Shown: one piece after another, positions 36,148 to 47,828 of the stretch
Position numbering within the stretch: position 1 is the stretch's first letter
Layout: each line of letters begins with the position of its first letter
Source of the DNA: Streptomyces sp. WMMB 322
Lineage (GTDB): Bacteria; Actinomycetota; Actinomycetes; Streptomycetales; Streptomycetaceae
Length of the DNA: 64,000 nt
Assembly: GCF_900090145.1 (NCBI RefSeq)
Contig: NZ_FMHI01000002.1
Location: 372,001 to 436,000, forward strand
Direction of reading: 5' to 3'
Notes under the pieces: model-generated
Told to the model about the DNA's origin: nothing
Seen by the model: only the letters and a program-made list of their open reading frames with translations
Database searches by the model: none
Program-made: the position numbers and the translations under genes

Positions 36148-36663
36148 ATGGACCTCACCCCGTATGTCGACACCCTCCGCCGTGAGCTCGCGGTGGCCGC
36201 CGAGGCCGGCGGTGACGAAGCCCGCGAGCTGGCCGATCGCCTCACCGCTCCCCTGGAGTCGGCGACGCGTCTGACCATGCTCAATGTGCTCTCCGCCGCG
36301 ATGGACGAGATCACCCGCGAGCTCGCCCCCGGGTCGGTCGACGTACGGCTGCGCGGCACGGACCCCGATTTCGTGGTGACGCCGCCGCCCGCCGAAGGTG
36401 GCCCCGCGGAGCCGCTTGCACCCCTCGGACCTTTCACGGCCTCGGCACCCGCCGACAGTGACGAGGGTGGCACCGCACGCGTCAACCTGCGTCTGCCCGC
36501 CCAACTCAAGGCCCGCGCCGAGGAGGCCGCGACCCGCGAGGGCCTGTCGGTCAACGCGTGGCTGGTGCGGGCCGTGTCGGCAGCGGTCGACGGCGGCACG
36601 CGGCCTCGTACGGCGGAGAAGACCCGGACCATCGGACAGAGCTTCACGGGCTGGGTGCGCTGA
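36148..36663 (+). CDS. HicB-like ribbon-helix-helix regulator
   Basis: In this 171-residue protein, residues about 110-150, ARVNLRLPAQLKARAEEAATREGLSVNAWLVRAVSAAVDG, form a ribbon-helix-helix DNA-binding domain as in Arc and HicB antitoxins. The N-terminal 100 residues (YVDTLRRELAVAAEAGGDEARELADRLTAPLESATRLTMLNVLSAAMDEITREL) are helical and of unknown role. No HicA toxin is adjacent. It heads a cassette with a DUF4097 protein and an ABC exporter, and the perfect dyad at its start suggests autorepression. The message appears leaderless. Confidence 0.85.
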   Translation: MDLTPYVDTLRRELAVAAEAGGDEARELADRLTAPLESATRLTMLNVLSAAMDEITRELAPGSVDVRLRGTDPDFVVTPPPAEGGPAEPLAPLGPFTASAPADSDEGGTARVNLRLPAQLKARAEEAATREGLSVNAWLVRAVSAAVDGGTRPRTAEKTRTIGQSFTGWVR

Positions 36664-36759
36664 CCGCACCCCCTCCCGCACCACTTCACCCGCACCACTT
36701 CACCCACACCACGTCCCACCAGCGGGGACGTCCTTGAGACCCAAGAGGACGGGACAGCC

Positions 36760-37602
36760 ATGCCTGCTTTCGACACACCCGAACCGATCTCGGTCACCGC
36801 CCACGTCGGCGCCGGTTCCATCCGGTTCACCGCGAGCGACCGCCGCGACACCGTCGTCGAGGTGCGCCCCGGCAACCCGAAGCGGGACAAGGACCTGCGG
36901 GCCGCCGAGCAGACCGAAGTCACGTACGTGAGCGGCGTCCTGACCGTCAGGACGAAGGAGCGCCGCCTCATCGGGCCCACCGGATCCGTCGCCGTGGCGG
37001 TCGCACTGCCCACGGGCTCGCACGTCGACCTCACCGGCTCCTGGACCCAGGTGCTCGGCGAGGGCCGGCTCGGCGAGGTCAAGTTGAAGACCTCGGGCGG
37101 TGACGTCCGCCTCGAGGCGACCGGGCCGCTCCGGCTGACCGCCTCGCACTGTTCGATCACCGTCGACCAGGTCGAGGGCAACGCCGAGATCACCTCCAGC
37201 TCGGGCAGCCTGCGCGTCGGCACCGTCGAAGGCGCAGCCGTCCTCAAGAACTCGCACGGAACCACGACCGTCGGTGCGGTCATCGGCGACCTGCGGGTGA
37301 GCGGTGCCCACGGCGACGTCGACATCGCGCGCGCCGAGAGTTCGGTCGCCGCCGCAACCGCCCACGGCGCCCTGCGCGTCGCCGACGTCGCTCGCGGCAC
37401 CGTTCAGCTGGAGACCAACTACGGCGCCATCGAGGTCGGCATCCGCGAGGACACCGCCGCCTGGCTCGACGTCAGCTCCACCCACGGGCAGGTGCGCAAC
37501 AGGCTCGCCGCGTCCGAGGCCCCGGAGCAGACCGAGGAGACCGTCAAGGTCCGCGCACGGACCAACTGGGGCACCATCGATGTCCTCCGCGCCAAGGCCT
37601 GA
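36760..37602 (+). CDS. DUF4097-family beta-strand repeat protein
   Basis: This 280-residue protein consists of short repeating beta strands: VGAGSIRFTASDRRDTVVEVRP, GEVKLKTSGGDVRLEATGPL, GNAEITSSSGSLRVGTVEG, GDLRVSGAHGDVDIARAESSVAAATAHGALRV. That is the DUF4097 (putative adhesin/beta-helix-like) pattern. There is no signal peptide or membrane helix, so it is cytosolic. In actinobacteria it commonly stands between a HicB-like regulator and a drug-type ABC exporter, as here. ATG 36760 has GAGGACGGGAC upstream. Its molecular role is unknown; it may respond to cell-envelope stress. Confidence 0.85.
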   Translation: MPAFDTPEPISVTAHVGAGSIRFTASDRRDTVVEVRPGNPKRDKDLRAAEQTEVTYVSGVLTVRTKERRLIGPTGSVAVAVALPTGSHVDLTGSWTQVLGEGRLGEVKLKTSGGDVRLEATGPLRLTASHCSITVDQVEGNAEITSSSGSLRVGTVEGAAVLKNSHGTTTVGAVIGDLRVSGAHGDVDIARAESSVAAATAHGALRVADVARGTVQLETNYGAIEVGIREDTAAWLDVSSTHGQVRNRLAASEAPEQTEETVKVRARTNWGTIDVLRAKA

Positions 37603-37668
37603 TCCGGAAGAACCGCCCTCAACTCACCCACCCCGCCAGTCACTTCGGCCTTCCAACGGAGGAGCGCC

Positions 37669-38694
37669 ATGCGTTCATCTGTCATGCCCACATCTAGACG
37701 TGGCGATGGTCACTCGTCGCCTGCCGCCCTCTCCGCCGTCGGTCTGCGCAAGTCGTACGGCGACAGGACCGTCCTCGACGGCATCGATCTGCGGATTCCC
37801 GCGGGGGCAGTGTTCGCGCTGCTCGGGCCCAACGGCGCCGGCAAGACCACCGCCGTGAAGATCCTCTCCACGCTCATCACCGCCGACGGCGGGCACGCCC
37901 AAGTCGCGGGCCACGACGTCGCCACGGCACCGGACGGGGTGCGCGCCGCGATCGGCGTCACCGGCCAGTTCTCAGCCGTCGACGGACTGATCACCGGCGA
38001 GGAGAACATGCTCCTCATGGCGGACCTGAACCACCTCTCCAAGCGCGAGGGGCGGCGGGTCACCGCCGAGCTGCTCGAGCGGTTCGACCTCGTCGACGCC
38101 GCCAGGAAGCCCGCCCAGAGCTACTCCGGCGGCATGAAGCGGCGCCTGGACATCGCCATGACCCTGGTCGGCAAGCCGCGGATCATCTTCCTCGACGAGC
38201 CGACCACCGGCCTCGACCCGCGAAGCCGCCACAACATGTGGCAGATCATCCGCGAGCTGGTCTCCGACGGCGTCACCGTCTTCCTCACCACCCAGTACCT
38301 GGACGAGGCCGACGAACTCGCGGACCGGATCGCGGTGCTGAACGACGGCAGGATCGTGGCCGAGGGGAGCGCCGACGAGCTGAAGCGGCTGATCCCGGGC
38401 GGACACGTCCGGCTCCGCTTCTCCGATCCGGCGGCGTACCGGTCGGCGGCCTCCGCCCTGGCCGAGGCCGGCCGGGACGACGAGGCGCTGTCCCTGCAGA
38501 TCCTCAGCGACGGCAGCCCGCGCGAGCTGCGCTCCGTCCTCGACCGGCTCGACTCCGCGGGCATCGACGCGGACGAGCTGACCGTGCACACGCCCGACCT
38601 CGATGACGTGTTCTTCGCCCTCACCGGCGCCGGCGTGTCCGGCCGGACCGGTGGGACCGACCAGACCGGCCGGCCGAAGGAGGCTGTCCGATGA
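37669..38694 (+). CDS. ABC exporter ATP-binding subunit (DrrA-like)
   Basis: This 341-residue ATPase has Walker A GPNGAGKT (about residues 52-59), signature YSGGMKRRLD (about 149-158), Walker B IIFLDEPTTGLDP (about 169-181) and a switch His replaced by Gln in TTQYLDEADELADR. The C-terminal about 90 residues form the DrrA-type regulatory domain. It powers the membrane subunit encoded next, with which it overlaps (ATGA). Such pairs export antibiotics or lipids. It lies 66 bp after the DUF4097 gene, with GGAGGAG before ATG 37669. Confidence 0.94.
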   Translation: MRSSVMPTSRRGDGHSSPAALSAVGLRKSYGDRTVLDGIDLRIPAGAVFALLGPNGAGKTTAVKILSTLITADGGHAQVAGHDVATAPDGVRAAIGVTGQFSAVDGLITGEENMLLMADLNHLSKREGRRVTAELLERFDLVDAARKPAQSYSGGMKRRLDIAMTLVGKPRIIFLDEPTTGLDPRSRHNMWQIIRELVSDGVTVFLTTQYLDEADELADRIAVLNDGRIVAEGSADELKRLIPGGHVRLRFSDPAAYRSAASALAEAGRDDEALSLQILSDGSPRELRSVLDRLDSAGIDADELTVHTPDLDDVFFALTGAGVSGRTGGTDQTGRPKEAVR

Positions 38695-39518
38695 GGGCTT
38701 CTCTTGCTCCCGCTGCTCCCGCCCGCCCGGCCCGGTTCCCCCTCGCCGTGCGCGACTCGTCCACGATGCTGCGCCGCAACCTGCTGCACGTGCGCCGCTA
38801 TCCGTCCCTGACCCTCAACCTGCTGCTCACGCCCGTGATGCTGCTGCTGCTCTTCGTCTACATCTTCGGCGACACCATGAGCGCGGGGATCGGCGGCGGA
38901 GGGGCGGACCGGTCCGAGTACATCGCCTATCTCGTACCGGGCCTGCTGCTGATGACCATCGGAAGTACCACGATCGGCAGCGCGGTGTCCGTCGCCATGG
39001 ACATGAACGAGGGCATCATCGCCCGCTTCCGCACGATGGCTGTCCACCGCGGGTCGGTGCTCATCGGGCACGTCGTCGGCAGCGTGCTGCAGTGCGTGAT
39101 GAGCGTGGTCCTCGTCGGGGCCGTCGCGGTGGCCATCGGTTTCCGGTCCACGGACGCCACGGTCCTGGAATGGATCGCGGCGCTCGGGCTGCTCGTGCTG
39201 TTCTCCCTGGCGCTCACCTGGATCGCGGTAGGAATGGGCCTGGTCAGCCCGAACGCCGAGGCGGCCAGCAACAACGCGATGCCGCTGATCTTCCTGCCGC
39301 TCATCTCCAGTGCGTTCGTCCCGGTCGACGCGATGCCGGGCTGGTTCCAGCCCCTCGCCGAGTATCAGCCCTTCACCCCGGCCATCGAGACCCTGCGAGG
39401 CCTGCTGCTGGGCAGCGGGATCGGCCACAACGGGTGGCTGGCGGTGGCCTGGTGCCTGGGCCTGGCTGTCCTCGGCAGCGTCTGGTCCCGGTCGCTGTTC
39501 AACCGCGACCCGAAGTAG
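38691..39518 (+). CDS. ABC exporter membrane subunit (DrrB-like, ABC-2 type)
   Basis: This 275-residue protein has six hydrophobic segments. Motifs include SLTLNLLLTPVMLLLLFVYIFGDTM, EYIAYLVPGLLLMTIG, MNEGIIARFRTMAV, SNNAMPLIFLPLISSAFVPVDAMPGWFQPLAEYQPFTPAIETLRGLLLG and the final WSRSLFNRD. This is the ABC-2 permease family of daunorubicin-resistance-type exporters. It forms a transporter with the ATPase at 37669. The substrate is unknown. Transcription ends in a convergent spacer containing palindromic 31-bp repeats. Confidence 0.93.
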   Translation: MRASLAPAAPARPARFPLAVRDSSTMLRRNLLHVRRYPSLTLNLLLTPVMLLLLFVYIFGDTMSAGIGGGGADRSEYIAYLVPGLLLMTIGSTTIGSAVSVAMDMNEGIIARFRTMAVHRGSVLIGHVVGSVLQCVMSVVLVGAVAVAIGFRSTDATVLEWIAALGLLVLFSLALTWIAVGMGLVSPNAEAASNNAMPLIFLPLISSAFVPVDAMPGWFQPLAEYQPFTPAIETLRGLLLGSGIGHNGWLAVAWCLGLAVLGSVWSRSLFNRDPK

Positions 39519-39623
39519 GGAGGCTTGGGCCTGCGGGCCGCATGACCGCAGGATCGTCCCGCTCCAGGGGAGGCGTACTCCGGCACCACCCGGGGTACGC
39601 CGCCCGCCGGCGTTTTCGGGCAC

Positions 39624-39692
39624 CCGCCGTATCCCGGTCACGGTGCCGGCGGATCCGCCGTATCCCGGTCACGGTGCCGGCGGATCCGCCGG
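39624..39692. repeat. 31-bp tandem repeat, two full copies, each with a palindrome
   Basis: Copies at 39624-39654 and 39655-39685 are identical, plus a partial third. Each junction carries the perfect palindrome CGGCGGATCCGCCG (39647-39660, 39678-39691). It lies between convergent drrB-like and kdpE genes and probably acts as a duplicated bidirectional terminator. Confidence 0.75.
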
Positions 39693-39744
39693 TGGAAGGG
39701 GTGGCTCCGTCCGACGCACGGCTGGACTCGGGGCCGGGCACGGG

Positions 39745-40422
39745 CTACCGCTCGAAGCGGTAGCCCATCCCCGCTTCGGTGATGAAGTGCCGCGGGTGCG
39801 CGGGGTCCTGTTCGAGCTTGCGGCGCAGCTGGGCCATGTAGACCCGCAAGTAGTTGGTCTCCGTCTCGTAGTTGGGCCCCCACACGTCCCGCAGCAGCTG
39901 CCGCTGCGTGACCAGGCGTCCCGAGTTGCGTACGAGGATTTCCAGAACGTGCCACTCGGTCGGGGTGAGCCGGATGTCATTGCCGTCCCGCCGGACCTTC
40001 TTGGCCGCGAGGTCGACGGTCAGGGTCTTGGTCTCGACGACGATGTCCTCCTCGTCGGCCGGGGCGGCCCTGCGGACGGCGGCGCGCAGCCGGGCGAGGA
40101 GTTCGTCCATGCCGAAGGGTTTGGTGACGTAGTCGTCGGCGCCGGCGTCGAGGGCGTCCACCTTCTCGTCCGAGGTGTGGCGGGCGGAGAGCACGATGAT
40201 CGGCACCCGGGTCCAGCCGCGCAGGCCCTTGATCACGTCGATGCCGTCGATGTCGGGAAGGCCGAGGTCGAGGAGCACCACGTCGGGGTGTGAGGCGGCG
40301 GCGAGTTGAAGGGCTGAGGCACCGTCATGGGCGGAGTCCACGCGGTACTTGCGGGCGCGCAGGTTGATCGTGAGAGCCCGTACGAGCTGCGGTTCATCGT
40401 CGACGACGAGGACCCGGGGCAT
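39745..40422 (-). CDS. kdpE: KdpE response regulator
   Basis: This 225-residue OmpR-family regulator has a receiver domain (1-115) with phospho-acceptor Asp52 (VVLLDLGLPD), acidic Asp8-Asp9 and Lys in VTKPFGMDELLARL. The C-terminal winged helix (130-225) contains RLTPTEWHVLEILVRNSGRLVTQRQLLRDVWGPNYETETNYLRVYMAQLRRKLE, characteristic of KdpE. It activates kdpFABC when external K+ is low or turgor changes. I chose ATG 40422 with GGGAGGA upstream; an ATG at 40467 overlapping the kdpD stop would add 15 residues. It is the last gene of the kdp operon. Confidence 0.93.
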   Translation of the reverse strand: MPRVLVVDDEPQLVRALTINLRARKYRVDSAHDGASALQLAAASHPDVVLLDLGLPDIDGIDVIKGLRGWTRVPIIVLSARHTSDEKVDALDAGADDYVTKPFGMDELLARLRAAVRRAAPADEEDIVVETKTLTVDLAAKKVRRDGNDIRLTPTEWHVLEILVRNSGRLVTQRQLLRDVWGPNYETETNYLRVYMAQLRRKLEQDPAHPRHFITEAGMGYRFER

Positions 40423-40463
40423 TCTTCCTCCCTCGTGCCGCGGGGCGGTTGCCGGGGTTCGGG

Positions 40464-43130
40464 TCATGAGAGGGCTCCCGCGGGGAGATCGGGCCGGGCA
40501 GGGGGCCTGCCGGGAGCGGTTCTCAGAGTGAGAACCATGGTCAGGCCGCCGCTGGGAGTGTCCTCGGCGGTCAGCGAACTGCCCATGGCCTCGGCGAAGC
40601 CGCGGGCGACGGCCAGACCGAGGCCGACGCCGTCGCCGCGCGGCGCGTCACCGCGGCGCTGGAACGGCTCGAAGATGCGTTCCTTGTCCGTGTCCGGTAC
40701 ACCGGGACCGCGGTCGATGGTGCGCAGCTCGACGGTGTCCCCGAAGGCACTGGCGGACAGCAGTACCGGGATGCCGCCGGGGCTGTACTTGACGGCGTTC
40801 TCCACGACGTTGGCGACGACGCGTTCCAGCAGCCCCCTGTCGGCGGTGACCATGGGCAGGGTCTCGGGGACGTCCAGCCGCACCGCGGATTCGGGCACGC
40901 CCCTGAGCGCGAGCGGAACGACCTCGTCGAGGTCGGTCTCGCGCATGATCGGGGTGACGGCTCCGGTCTGGAGTCTGCTCATGTCCAGCAGGTTGCCGAT
41001 GAGGTGGTCGAGCCGGTCGGCGCCCTCCTCGATGGCGGCGAGCAGTTCCGCCCTGTCGGCCTCCGACCAGGCGATGTCTTCGGAACGCAGCGACGAGACC
41101 GACGCCTTGACGGCGGCGAGGGGTGTGCGCAGATCGTGCGAGACCGCTGCTAGGAGGGCGGTGCGGATGCGGTCGGTCTCCTCCAGCCGGCGGGCCCGTT
41201 CCGCTTCGGCGATCAGCCGCCGACGTTCCAGAACGGCGGTTGCCTGCGCGGCGAAGGCACCGAGGACACGCCGGTCCTCGGCCGGCAGCACTCTGCCGCG
41301 CAACGCCAGTGCCGTGCTGTCCCCGGCAGGCACGGCCACCTCCGCGTCGTCGGGCTGGCCGGCCGGGCGGGGCCCCGCACTTCCGGCGCGTCTCCAGCCG
41401 CCTCGCTCGCCGGTGCGCTCCAGCAGGGCGGCGGACTCCATGCCGAAGGTCTCCCGGACGCGCTCCAGCAGGACGCCCAGCTCGGCCCTCTCGGCCGGTT
41501 CCGTTCCCCGGGCGGGCTCGGCCGCCTCGGTCGGCATCGCTTCTTCGTCCTGGCCCGGCGCGGAGACACCCCGCTCACGCGGTTCGGGTTCCGCCGGGTG
41601 CGCGTGGGCCGCCCCGAGCAGTACACCGCCCGTGAGGTGACTGAGGATTTCGGCCTCGGAACGCAGCCGGGCCGCCTGGTGGGTGCGGCGGGCCGCCAGA
41701 TCCACGACGGAGGCCACGGCGACCGCCACCACCACGAAGATCACGATGGCGAGGATGTTGTTGGGGTCGGAGATGGTCCAGGTGTGCACGGGGGCGGTGA
41801 AGAAGAAGTTCAGCAGCAGCGATCCGACGACGGCGGAGACGAGGGCGGGGATCAGCCCGCCCAGCAGCGCCGCCGTCACCGTCAGCGTGAGGAAGAGCAA
41901 CATCTCGTTCGCGAGCCCCAGCCCCGGCCACGCGGCCGTGAGCAGCAGCGTGAGCAGGGCCGGCCCGGCCGTGCCGGTGAGCCACCCGGCGACGAGTCGG
42001 CTGCGGCCCAGCCGGGCTCCGCGGGCGGCCGGCAGCCCCCGGCCGGCGGCGGCGTGCTCGTGGGTGACGATGTGCACGTCGATGTCGAGGCCGGACTCGC
42101 GCGCGACGGTGGCCCCCACCCCGGGGCCGAGCACGTACTGCCAGGACTTCCGCCGGCTGATGCCGAGCACGATCTGCGTGGCGTTCACAGCGCGGGCGAA
42201 GTCGAGCAGCGCGTCCGGAACGTCGTCGCCGACGACGGTGTGGAAGGTGCCGCCGAGATCCTCGACGAGCCTGCGCTGGATGGCGAGTTCCTCCGGCGAG
42301 GCCGACGTCAGTCCGTCGCTGCGGGAGATGTGGACGGCGAGGATCTCACTGCCGGAGCCCTTGGCCGCGATGCGGGTCGCCCGCCGGATGAGGGTCCGGC
42401 CCTCGGGGCCGCCGGTGAGGCCGACGAGGATGCGTTCGCGGGCCGGCCAGGGGGATGAGATGCCCTTCTCGGCGCGGTACTGCTGGAGGTATTCGTCGAC
42501 CCTGTCCGCGGTCCACAGCAGGGCGAGTTCACGCAGGGCGGTGAGGTTGCCGGGCCGGAAGTAGTTCGACAGGGCCGCATCGATCTTGTCCGCCGCGTAG
42601 ACGTTGCCGTGTGCCAGACGCCGGCGCAGCGCCTGCGGGCTCATGTCCACCAGCTCGATCTGGTCGGCCCGGCGGACGACGCCGTCGGGAACGGTCTCGC
42701 GCTGCCGTACGCCGGTGATGGACTCCACGACGTCCGTGAGGGATTCCAGGTGCTGGATGTTGACCGTGGAGATCACGGTGATTCCCGCGTCGAGCAGCTC
42801 CTCGATGTCCTGCCAGCGCTTTTCGTTCCTGGTGCCGGGGACGTTGGTGTGGGCCAGCTCGTCGACGAGGGCCACGGCGGGCGCGCGGGCGAGTACCGCG
42901 TCGAGGTCCATTTCCGTGAAGTGCGCTCCTCGGTGGGCCACCTCGCGGCGCGGTACGACTTCCAGGCCGTGGAGCAGCACCTCGGTGCGTGGGCGGCCGT
43001 GGCATTCGACGAAGCCGACCACCACGTCCGTGCCCCTCTCCAGACGCCGGTGGGCCTCGGAGAGCATGTCGTAGGTCTTGCCGACCCCTGGGGCGGCTCC
43101 CAGGTAGATGCGCAATTTGCCGCGGGCCAT
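40464..43130 (-). CDS. kdpD: KdpD sensor histidine kinase
   Basis: In this 888-residue protein, the N-terminal KdpD domain has Walker A GAAPGVGKT (11-19) and ALVDELAHTNVPGTRNEKRWQD. A Usp-like domain follows (about 240-370), then four membrane helices (about 375-480), a GAF-like region and the kinase core with phospho-accepting His665 (SHDLRTPL), N-box ENAVKYSP and G-boxes DRGPGVP and GDGVGLGLAVARG. It senses K+ limitation and phosphorylates KdpE. The start could be GTG 43148 or ATG 43130; I chose the latter because it gives the usual N-terminus MARGKLRIYLG. Confidence 0.95.
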   Translation of the reverse strand: MARGKLRIYLGAAPGVGKTYDMLSEAHRRLERGTDVVVGFVECHGRPRTEVLLHGLEVVPRREVAHRGAHFTEMDLDAVLARAPAVALVDELAHTNVPGTRNEKRWQDIEELLDAGITVISTVNIQHLESLTDVVESITGVRQRETVPDGVVRRADQIELVDMSPQALRRRLAHGNVYAADKIDAALSNYFRPGNLTALRELALLWTADRVDEYLQQYRAEKGISSPWPARERILVGLTGGPEGRTLIRRATRIAAKGSGSEILAVHISRSDGLTSASPEELAIQRRLVEDLGGTFHTVVGDDVPDALLDFARAVNATQIVLGISRRKSWQYVLGPGVGATVARESGLDIDVHIVTHEHAAAGRGLPAARGARLGRSRLVAGWLTGTAGPALLTLLLTAAWPGLGLANEMLLFLTLTVTAALLGGLIPALVSAVVGSLLLNFFFTAPVHTWTISDPNNILAIVIFVVVAVAVASVVDLAARRTHQAARLRSEAEILSHLTGGVLLGAAHAHPAEPEPRERGVSAPGQDEEAMPTEAAEPARGTEPAERAELGVLLERVRETFGMESAALLERTGERGGWRRAGSAGPRPAGQPDDAEVAVPAGDSTALALRGRVLPAEDRRVLGAFAAQATAVLERRRLIAEAERARRLEETDRIRTALLAAVSHDLRTPLAAVKASVSSLRSEDIAWSEADRAELLAAIEEGADRLDHLIGNLLDMSRLQTGAVTPIMRETDLDEVVPLALRGVPESAVRLDVPETLPMVTADRGLLERVVANVVENAVKYSPGGIPVLLSASAFGDTVELRTIDRGPGVPDTDKERIFEPFQRRGDAPRGDGVGLGLAVARGFAEAMGSSLTAEDTPSGGLTMVLTLRTAPGRPPARPDLPAGALS

Positions 43131-43214
43131 GGCTCCATTGTCTTCCACGTCGGTGGGCGCCGGCGGCCCGGTGATCGAGAGGTACGGGCTTCGGCCGCCG
43201 GTGGGATCGGGGGT

Positions 43215-43816
43215 TCAGTCCTGCAGTTCGCGCAGGGCGAGGTTGAGTTCGAGGACGTTGACCGCCGGCTCTCCGAGGAAGCCGGCGATGCGGCCCTGTG
43301 TGTGCCGCTCGACCAGTGCGCGGACCGCGGCCGGGTCGAGGTGGCGGGCTTCGGCGACCCGGCCGGCCTGGATCCTGGCGTACGCGGGCGAGATGTCCGG
43401 GTCGAGGCCCGAGGCGCTCGCTGTCACCGCATCCGCCGGAACGTCCGGGCGCGGGACGTTGTTGAAGTCCGCGATGCGCTTCTTGCGGGCCTCGACCTCC
43501 TTCCGCAGTTCCGGACTGGTGGCCGCGAGGTTCGAGGCCCCGGACGCGAGGGCGTCGTAGTCCCCGGCGGAGGGCCGGGGCTGGAACCACTGCGGTGCCG
43601 GCTCACCGCCCTTGCCGTTCCAGGTCTGGCCGATCAGCGAGGACCCGACGTCCCTGCCTCCGCTGCGGACCAGGGAACCGTCGGCCTGCCCGGGGAAGGC
43701 GGCCTGCGCGATGCCCGTCACCAGCAGCGGGTACAGCACGCCGGTGACGAGGGTGAGCACCAGCAGCGCTCTGAGCGCGGCCCAGGCGAGACGTGAGCTG
43801 TTGCGGACGGACGCGT

Positions 43817-43820
<4 letters not shown>
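43215..43820 (-). CDS. kdpC: K+-transporting ATPase subunit KdpC
   Basis: This 201-residue protein has one N-terminal membrane helix ([28 protein letters not shown]) and a periplasm-side domain with [53 protein letters not shown] and LNLALREL. These are all KdpC signatures. KdpC stabilises the KdpFABC complex and may increase ATP affinity of KdpB. Its ATG overlaps the kdpB stop. It is followed, after 84 bp, by kdpD. Confidence 0.96.
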
Positions 43821-45993
<2,173 letters not shown>

Positions 45994-45997
<4 letters not shown>

Positions 45998-47655
45998 GAC
46001 AGCCCTTCCGCCAGCGGGCCGAGTGCGAGTGCGGGGAAGAAGGTCAGACCGGCCACGATCAGCACGGCGCCCACCAACAGCCCGGAGAAGAGGGGCTTCT
46101 GGGTCTTCAGCGTCCCCGCGCTCGCCGGGACCGGCCGCTGGCCGGCGAGGGATCCGGCCAGGGCGAGTACGAACACCATCGGCAGGAACCGCCCGAGCAG
46201 CATCGTCAGTCCGAGAGTGGTGTTGAACCACTGGGTGTCGGCGTTCAGCCCGGCGAAGGCGCTCCCGTTGTTGTTGGCCGCCGACGTGTAGGCGTACAGG
46301 ATTTCGGAGAAGCCGTGCGGCCCGGAGTTGAGGATCGAGAGCTGCGGCGTCGCAAGCGCCAGAGCGGTGCCGGTGAACGCCAGCACCAGGGCCGGCGTGA
46401 TGAGGATGTAGCAGGCGGCGAGCTTCATCTCCCTGGGGCGGATCTTCTTGCCCAGATACTCGGGCGTCCGTCCGACCATGAGCCCCGCGATGAAGACGGC
46501 GATCACCGCGATGATCAGCATCCCGTACAGGCCCGAACCCACACCGCCCGGCGCCACCTCGCCGAGCATCATGCCCAGCAGCAGCACTCCGCCGCCGAGC
46601 GCCGAGAACGACGACTGGGACGCGTCGACCGCGCCGGTCGACGTCATGGTCGTGGAGACCGCGAACAAGGAGGACGCCCTGACGCCGAAGCGGGTCTCCT
46701 TGCCCTCCATCGCGCCGCCCGCCGCCTGTGCTGCGCTCCCGGGATGTGCGGACTCCAGCACAGTCACCGCGATCACGGCGCCGAGCCAGATCACTCCCAT
46801 CGCGGCGACGATCGCGTACCCCTGCCTGGCGCTGCCGACGAGCCTGCCGAAGGTGCGCGGCAGCGAGAACGGGATGACCAGGAGCAGGAAGATCTCGAAG
46901 AGGTTCGTCAGCGCGTCGGGGTTCTCGTACGGGTGGGCGGAGTTGGCGTTGAAGAAGCCCCCGCCGTTGGTGCCGAGTTCCTTGATCGCTTCCTGGGAGG
47001 CAACCGCGCCCCCGGGCAGGTGCTGGGTTGCACCGCTGACCGTGGTGATCTCCTGCGGCGAGGCGAAGTTCTGCACCGCTCCCGCCGCGACCAGGGCGAT
47101 CGCCGCCAGCGTCGCCACCGGCAGCAGGATCCGCACGACACCCCGCACCAAGTCGGTCCAGAAGTTGCCCAGTTCGCCCGTCCGCGTGTGTGCGAAGCCC
47201 CGTACCAGCGCGACGGCGACGGCCATGCCGACGGCCGCGGACACGAAGTTCTGCACCGCCAGTCCACCCGTCTGCACCAGGTTCCCCATGGTCGTTTCGC
47301 CGGAGTAGGACTGCCAGTTGGTGTTCGTGACGAAGGAGGCCGCCGTGTTGAAGGCCTGGTCGGGGGAGACCGGCCGGAAGCCGAGCGACAGCGGCAGCCG
47401 GTTCTGGAGCCGCTGGAGCAGGTACAGGAAGAGGACGGAGACCGCTGAGAAGGCGAGGACGCCGCGCAGGTAGGCGGGCCAGCGCTGTTCCGCGGCGGGG
47501 TTCGCACCGATCGCGCGGTAGATCCACCGTTCGACGCGGAGATGGCGGGTGGAGCTGTAGGTGCGGGCCATGTGGTCGCCCAGGGGCCGGTGCACCAGAG
47601 CCAGGGCAGCGATCAGCGCCCCGACCTGGAGCACGCCCGCGAGAGTGCTGTTCAT
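45994..47655 (-). CDS. kdpA: K+-transporting ATPase subunit KdpA
   Basis: This 553-residue channel-like subunit of the superfamily of K+ transporters has selectivity-filter-like loops around [13 protein letters not shown] (about residues 111-123), [21 protein letters not shown] and [17 protein letters not shown]. It binds and conducts K+ through the membrane and is driven by KdpB. GAACCTCTCCGGGAAG-type sequence upstream belongs to kdpF, whose stop lies 3 bp before this start. All ten expected membrane helices are visible. Confidence 0.96.
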
Positions 47656-47658
47656 CGG

Positions 47659-47748
47659 TCAGAACCTCTCCGGGAAGATCAGCGAGACGACCAGGTAGCC
47701 CAGCACGAGGACGGCGAGGACCAGGCCGGCGATGTTCTCGGCGCTCAC
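47659..47748 (-). CDS. kdpF: KdpF, 29-residue subunit
   Basis: GTG 47748 opens [29 protein letters not shown], ending at 47659. The single membrane helix and the ending LIFPERF are typical of KdpF, which stabilises the KdpABC complex. It lies 3 bp before kdpA. Its GTG overlaps the stop of the upstream 27-residue peptide (GTGA). It is too short for common ORF callers. Confidence 0.92.
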   Translation of the reverse strand: MSAENIAGLVLAVLVLGYLVVSLIFPERF

Positions 47749-47828
47749 AGCTTCGCCACTCCCCTGGCGACCAGGACAACGAGCGCGAACACCGCGACGA
47801 CGGTGACGACGAAAGCCAGATCGGCCAT
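47745..47828 (-). CDS. 27-residue membrane peptide leading the kdp operon
   Basis: ATG 47828, with GGGGAG five bases upstream, opens [27 protein letters not shown], a single hydrophobic helix with a basic end. Its stop overlaps the kdpF start (GTGA), so translation is coupled. The strong ribosome-binding site and coupling argue that it is expressed. I do not know a named family; it may be a second KdpF-like stabiliser or a leader peptide. Confidence 0.7.
   Translation of the reverse strand: MADLAFVVTVVAVFALVVLVARGVAKL

Noticed and set aside
36677..36704. Two copies of CGCACCACTTCACC between the RHH and DUF4097 genes
   Set aside because: Too short and degenerate to claim function; likely simple local duplication.
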